From positions 1 to 6,686 of the forward strand of contig CAJCJC010000086.1 of NCBI GenBank assembly GCA_903970575.1: a stretch of DNA of 6,686 bases. Direction: 5' to 3'. The DNA is from Alphaproteobacteria bacterium. GTDB lineage: Bacteria > Pseudomonadota > Alphaproteobacteria > BOG-932 > Roseiterribacteraceae. Both the position numbers and the translations under genes were made by a program. Positions 4,811-6,686 of this stretch are shown one piece after another; positions within the stretch are counted from its first letter, which is position 1; each line of letters starts with the position of its first letter. Under the pieces are notes generated by a model that worked only from the letters and a program-made list of their open reading frames with translations, had not been told where the DNA came from and did not search any database.

Positions 4811-6686
4811 ATGATCGAACCCGCTTTCCGGGGCGGCGGCGCGGTCGGCCAGATGATCGCCGAGGCGGACTGGGCGGCGTCGCCCCTGGGTCCTATTGAA
4901 AAATGGCCCGCGCCGCTGATCGGCGCGGTTAGGGTTATGCTCCCTGCTCGAGCGGAGATCGTGCTCTTCTGGGGGCCGGAATACGTGGCTCTCTACAATG
5001 ACGCCTTCGCGCCCACGATCGGGGACAAGCACCCCCAGGCCCTCGGCCGACCGGCCGTGGAAAACTGGCGTGAACTATGGAGCGACCTCGAACCATTGCT
5101 TGGAAGCGTGCGGGCGACCGGCGAAACGGTGTTCGCCAAGGACCGGCCCTTTTATATCGAACGGCGCGGCTATGGGGAGGAGGTGTTCTTCGATATCTCC
5201 TATTCGCCCATCCAGGACGAGGACGGCGCGGTCGGCGGCGTGTTCTGTATCGTCGCGGAAACCACCGAGCGGGTGCGTGCGCAGCGGAGGAGCGCGGAGG
5301 AGCGCGAGCGTCTGGCGCATATGTTCGATCAGGCACCAAGCTTTATGGCATTGCTGAGCGAACCGGGACATGTTTTCGAACTGGCCAACCCGGCGTTCCA
5401 GCGTATGATTGGCGGGCGTGAGGTAATCGGGCAGACGCCGCGCGAAGCTCTGCCGGAATTCGTCGGGCAGATTTATCTGGAATTGTTGGATAAGGTGGCC
5501 GCGACAGGAGAGGGCTTCACGGGCCGTGGGATGACAATAGGGTTAAAGCGTAGCGTCAACGGTCCGATCGAGGACCGGCAAGCCGATTTCGTCTTTCAGC
5601 CGATCAAGGATTCCCTCGGTCAGGTCACCGGCATCTTCATCGAAGGCGCTGACGTCACGGAGCGGTTCCAGGCCGAGGCGCGGTTACGCGCCAACGAGGC
5701 GAAGCTCCGGGAATTGAATGAAACGCTGGAACGCCGGGTCGATGAACGAACGCGCGAGCGCGACCGCACCTGGAATAACTCGCAGGATCTTTTGCTGATC
5801 GTCGGCGCGGACGGCCGGTTCAGGTCCATCAATCCGGCCTGGACAAAGACTCTCGGGTGGAGCCCACAAGAAGTTATCGGCAAGGATCATCTCGAGTTCA
5901 TCCATCCCGACGATCATACGAAAAGCCTACAGGCGCTCCATCACGCCTCCCGGGAATCATTGGATCATTTCGAGCATCGCTATCGTCACAAGGATGGCTC
6001 GTACCGGTGGATCAGTTGGCTATCGGTACCGGAGGGCGATCTGATATATGCCAATGGTCGCGACATCACCCAAGAGCGCGAACAGGCAGCGGCGTTGGCG
6101 ACCGCGGAGGAGGCGTTGCGACAGTCACAGAAAATGGAGGCTGTGGGCCAACTTACAGGCGGCTTGGCGCATGATTTCAACAATCTCCTAACAGGCATCG
6201 GCGGCAGCCTGGAATTGCTCCAAGCCCGCCTCAGCCAGGGTCGGTTTGGCGACGCCGACCGGTTTATCAGCACCGCCCAGGACGCCTCGCGGCGCGCGGC
6301 CTCGCTCACCCATCGTTTGCTCGCGTTTTCACGCCGCCAGACGCTCGATCCCAGACCGACCGACGTAAACCGTTTGGTAGCCGGAATGGAAGAACTTATC
6401 CGCCGCACCGTCGGCCCGTCGATAGCGACGGAAGTGGTGGGCGCCCCCGGCTTGTGGCCCACCTTCGTCGACGCGCACCAATTGGAGAACGCCCTGCTCA
6501 ACCTGTGCATCAACGCACGCGATGCGATGCCGGATGGCGGCAGATTGACGATCGAGACGGCGAATAAATGGCTGGACGAGCGAACCGCGCGGGACCGCGA
6601 CCTGCCGCCGGGACAATATATATCCCTATGCGTTACGGACACTGGAATCGGCATGACGCCCGAGGTGATCGAACGCGCCTTTGACC
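4811..6686 (+). CDS. Multi-PAS sensor histidine kinase, 3' end outside the window
   Basis: From ATG 4811 the frame stays open to the window edge (625 full codons). The N-terminus (FRGGGAVGQMIAEADWAASP, then LGPIEKWP) is typical of soluble alphaproteobacterial PAS kinases. Three PAS-like regions follow: about 40-155 (ending ETTERV), 165-286 (ending DVTERF) and 321-425 (ending DITQER). A charged coiled coil lies at about 285-320. The dimerisation/phosphoacceptor region has the H box LAHDFNN with His454 as the predicted phosphorylated residue. The ATP-binding domain shows the N box (Asn564/Asn568, in NLCINARDAM) and the G1 motif DTGIGM at 610-615. The end is cut off before G2. Many HDFNN kinases carry a C-terminal receiver domain, which cannot be seen here. 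There are no membrane segments, so it is probably cytoplasmic. The Shine-Dalgarno is weak, but this is the first in-frame ATG after the TGA at 4754-4756. A link to the catabolic genes is not evident. Confidence 0.9.
   Translation, partial: MIEPAFRGGGAVGQMIAEADWAASPLGPIEKWPAPLIGAVRVMLPARAEIVLFWGPEYVALYNDAFAPTIGDKHPQALGRPAVENWRELWSDLEPLLGSVRATGETVFAKDRPFYIERRGYGEEVFFDISYSPIQDEDGAVGGVFCIVAETTERVRAQRRSAEERERLAHMFDQAPSFMALLSEPGHVFELANPAFQRMIGGREVIGQTPREALPEFVGQIYLELLDKVAATGEGFTGRGMTIGLKRSVNGPIEDRQADFVFQPIKDSLGQVTGIFIEGADVTERFQAEARLRANEAKLRELNETLERRVDERTRERDRTWNNSQDLLLIVGADGRFRSINPAWTKTLGWSPQEVIGKDHLEFIHPDDHTKSLQALHHASRESLDHFEHRYRHKDGSYRWISWLSVPEGDLIYANGRDITQEREQAAALATAEEALRQSQKMEAVGQLTGGLAHDFNNLLTGIGGSLELLQARLSQGRFGDADRFISTAQDASRRAASLTHRLLAFSRRQTLDPRPTDVNRLVAGMEELIRRTVGPSIATEVVGAPGLWPTFVDAHQLENALLNLCINARDAMPDGGRLTIETANKWLDERTARDRDLPPGQYISLCVTDTGIGMTPEVIERAFD

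Noticed and set aside
4935..5421. Several open frames on both strands in the first part of the kinase
   Set aside because: The continuous frame from 4811 encodes recognisable PAS and kinase motifs throughout. The others are Arg/Pro/Ala-rich frame shadows.
5986..6654. Minus-strand open frame of 222 codons opposite the kinase core
   Set aside because: It is antisense to the H box, N box and G1 motifs of the kinase and has no domain or ribosome site support.
1..6686. CRISPR array, tRNA or rRNA gene, insertion sequence or phage signature
   Set aside because: No regularly spaced repeats, no structural RNA sequence, no transposase and no terminal inverted repeats were seen.

Overview
The window is GC-rich and has the look of an alphaproteobacterium, most likely a sphingomonad (Sphingomonadaceae). 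That assignment is inferred from codon use and gene types; no rRNA or marker gene is present. It holds most of a small catabolic gene cluster, followed on the right by an unrelated-looking sensor kinase.

Left edge (1-121): the first 21 codons of an acyl-CoA dehydrogenase-like gene run leftward off the window. They are divergent from a rightward TetR-family regulator gene (122-787). The short space between them carries an AT-rich inverted repeat (97-110) that overlaps the best -10 boxes for both directions.

Middle (812-3395): directly behind the regulator, with gaps of 24 and 22 bases, come an AMP-forming acyl-CoA synthetase (812-2503) and an amidohydrolase_2-type TIM-barrel protein (2526-3395). 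The latter has lost most of the family's metal ligands. The three genes look like one transcription unit.

Next (3396-4634): a 108-base spacer contains a good sigma70-type promoter whose -10 box lies inside a perfect 14-bp palindrome (3466-3479). This palindrome shares its outer half-sites with the element in front of tetR. It drives a Rieske non-heme iron oxygenase alpha subunit (3504-4634) that resembles 3-ketosteroid 9alpha-hydroxylase KshA.

Right (4811-6686): after a 176-base gap with two inverted repeats comes a soluble, multi-PAS sensor histidine kinase with an HDFNN-type H box. It is open at the right edge.

Taken together, a CoA ligase, an acyl-CoA dehydrogenase, a KshA-like oxygenase and a degenerate amidohydrolase under one TetR regulator suggest breakdown of a hydrophobic, probably polycyclic carboxylic acid (steroid or terpenoid type). 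The local regulator would switch the cluster through the repeated ATAA-N4-TTAT operator, possibly in response to a pathway intermediate. The substrate is inference; the gene families and the shared palindrome are read directly from the sequence.
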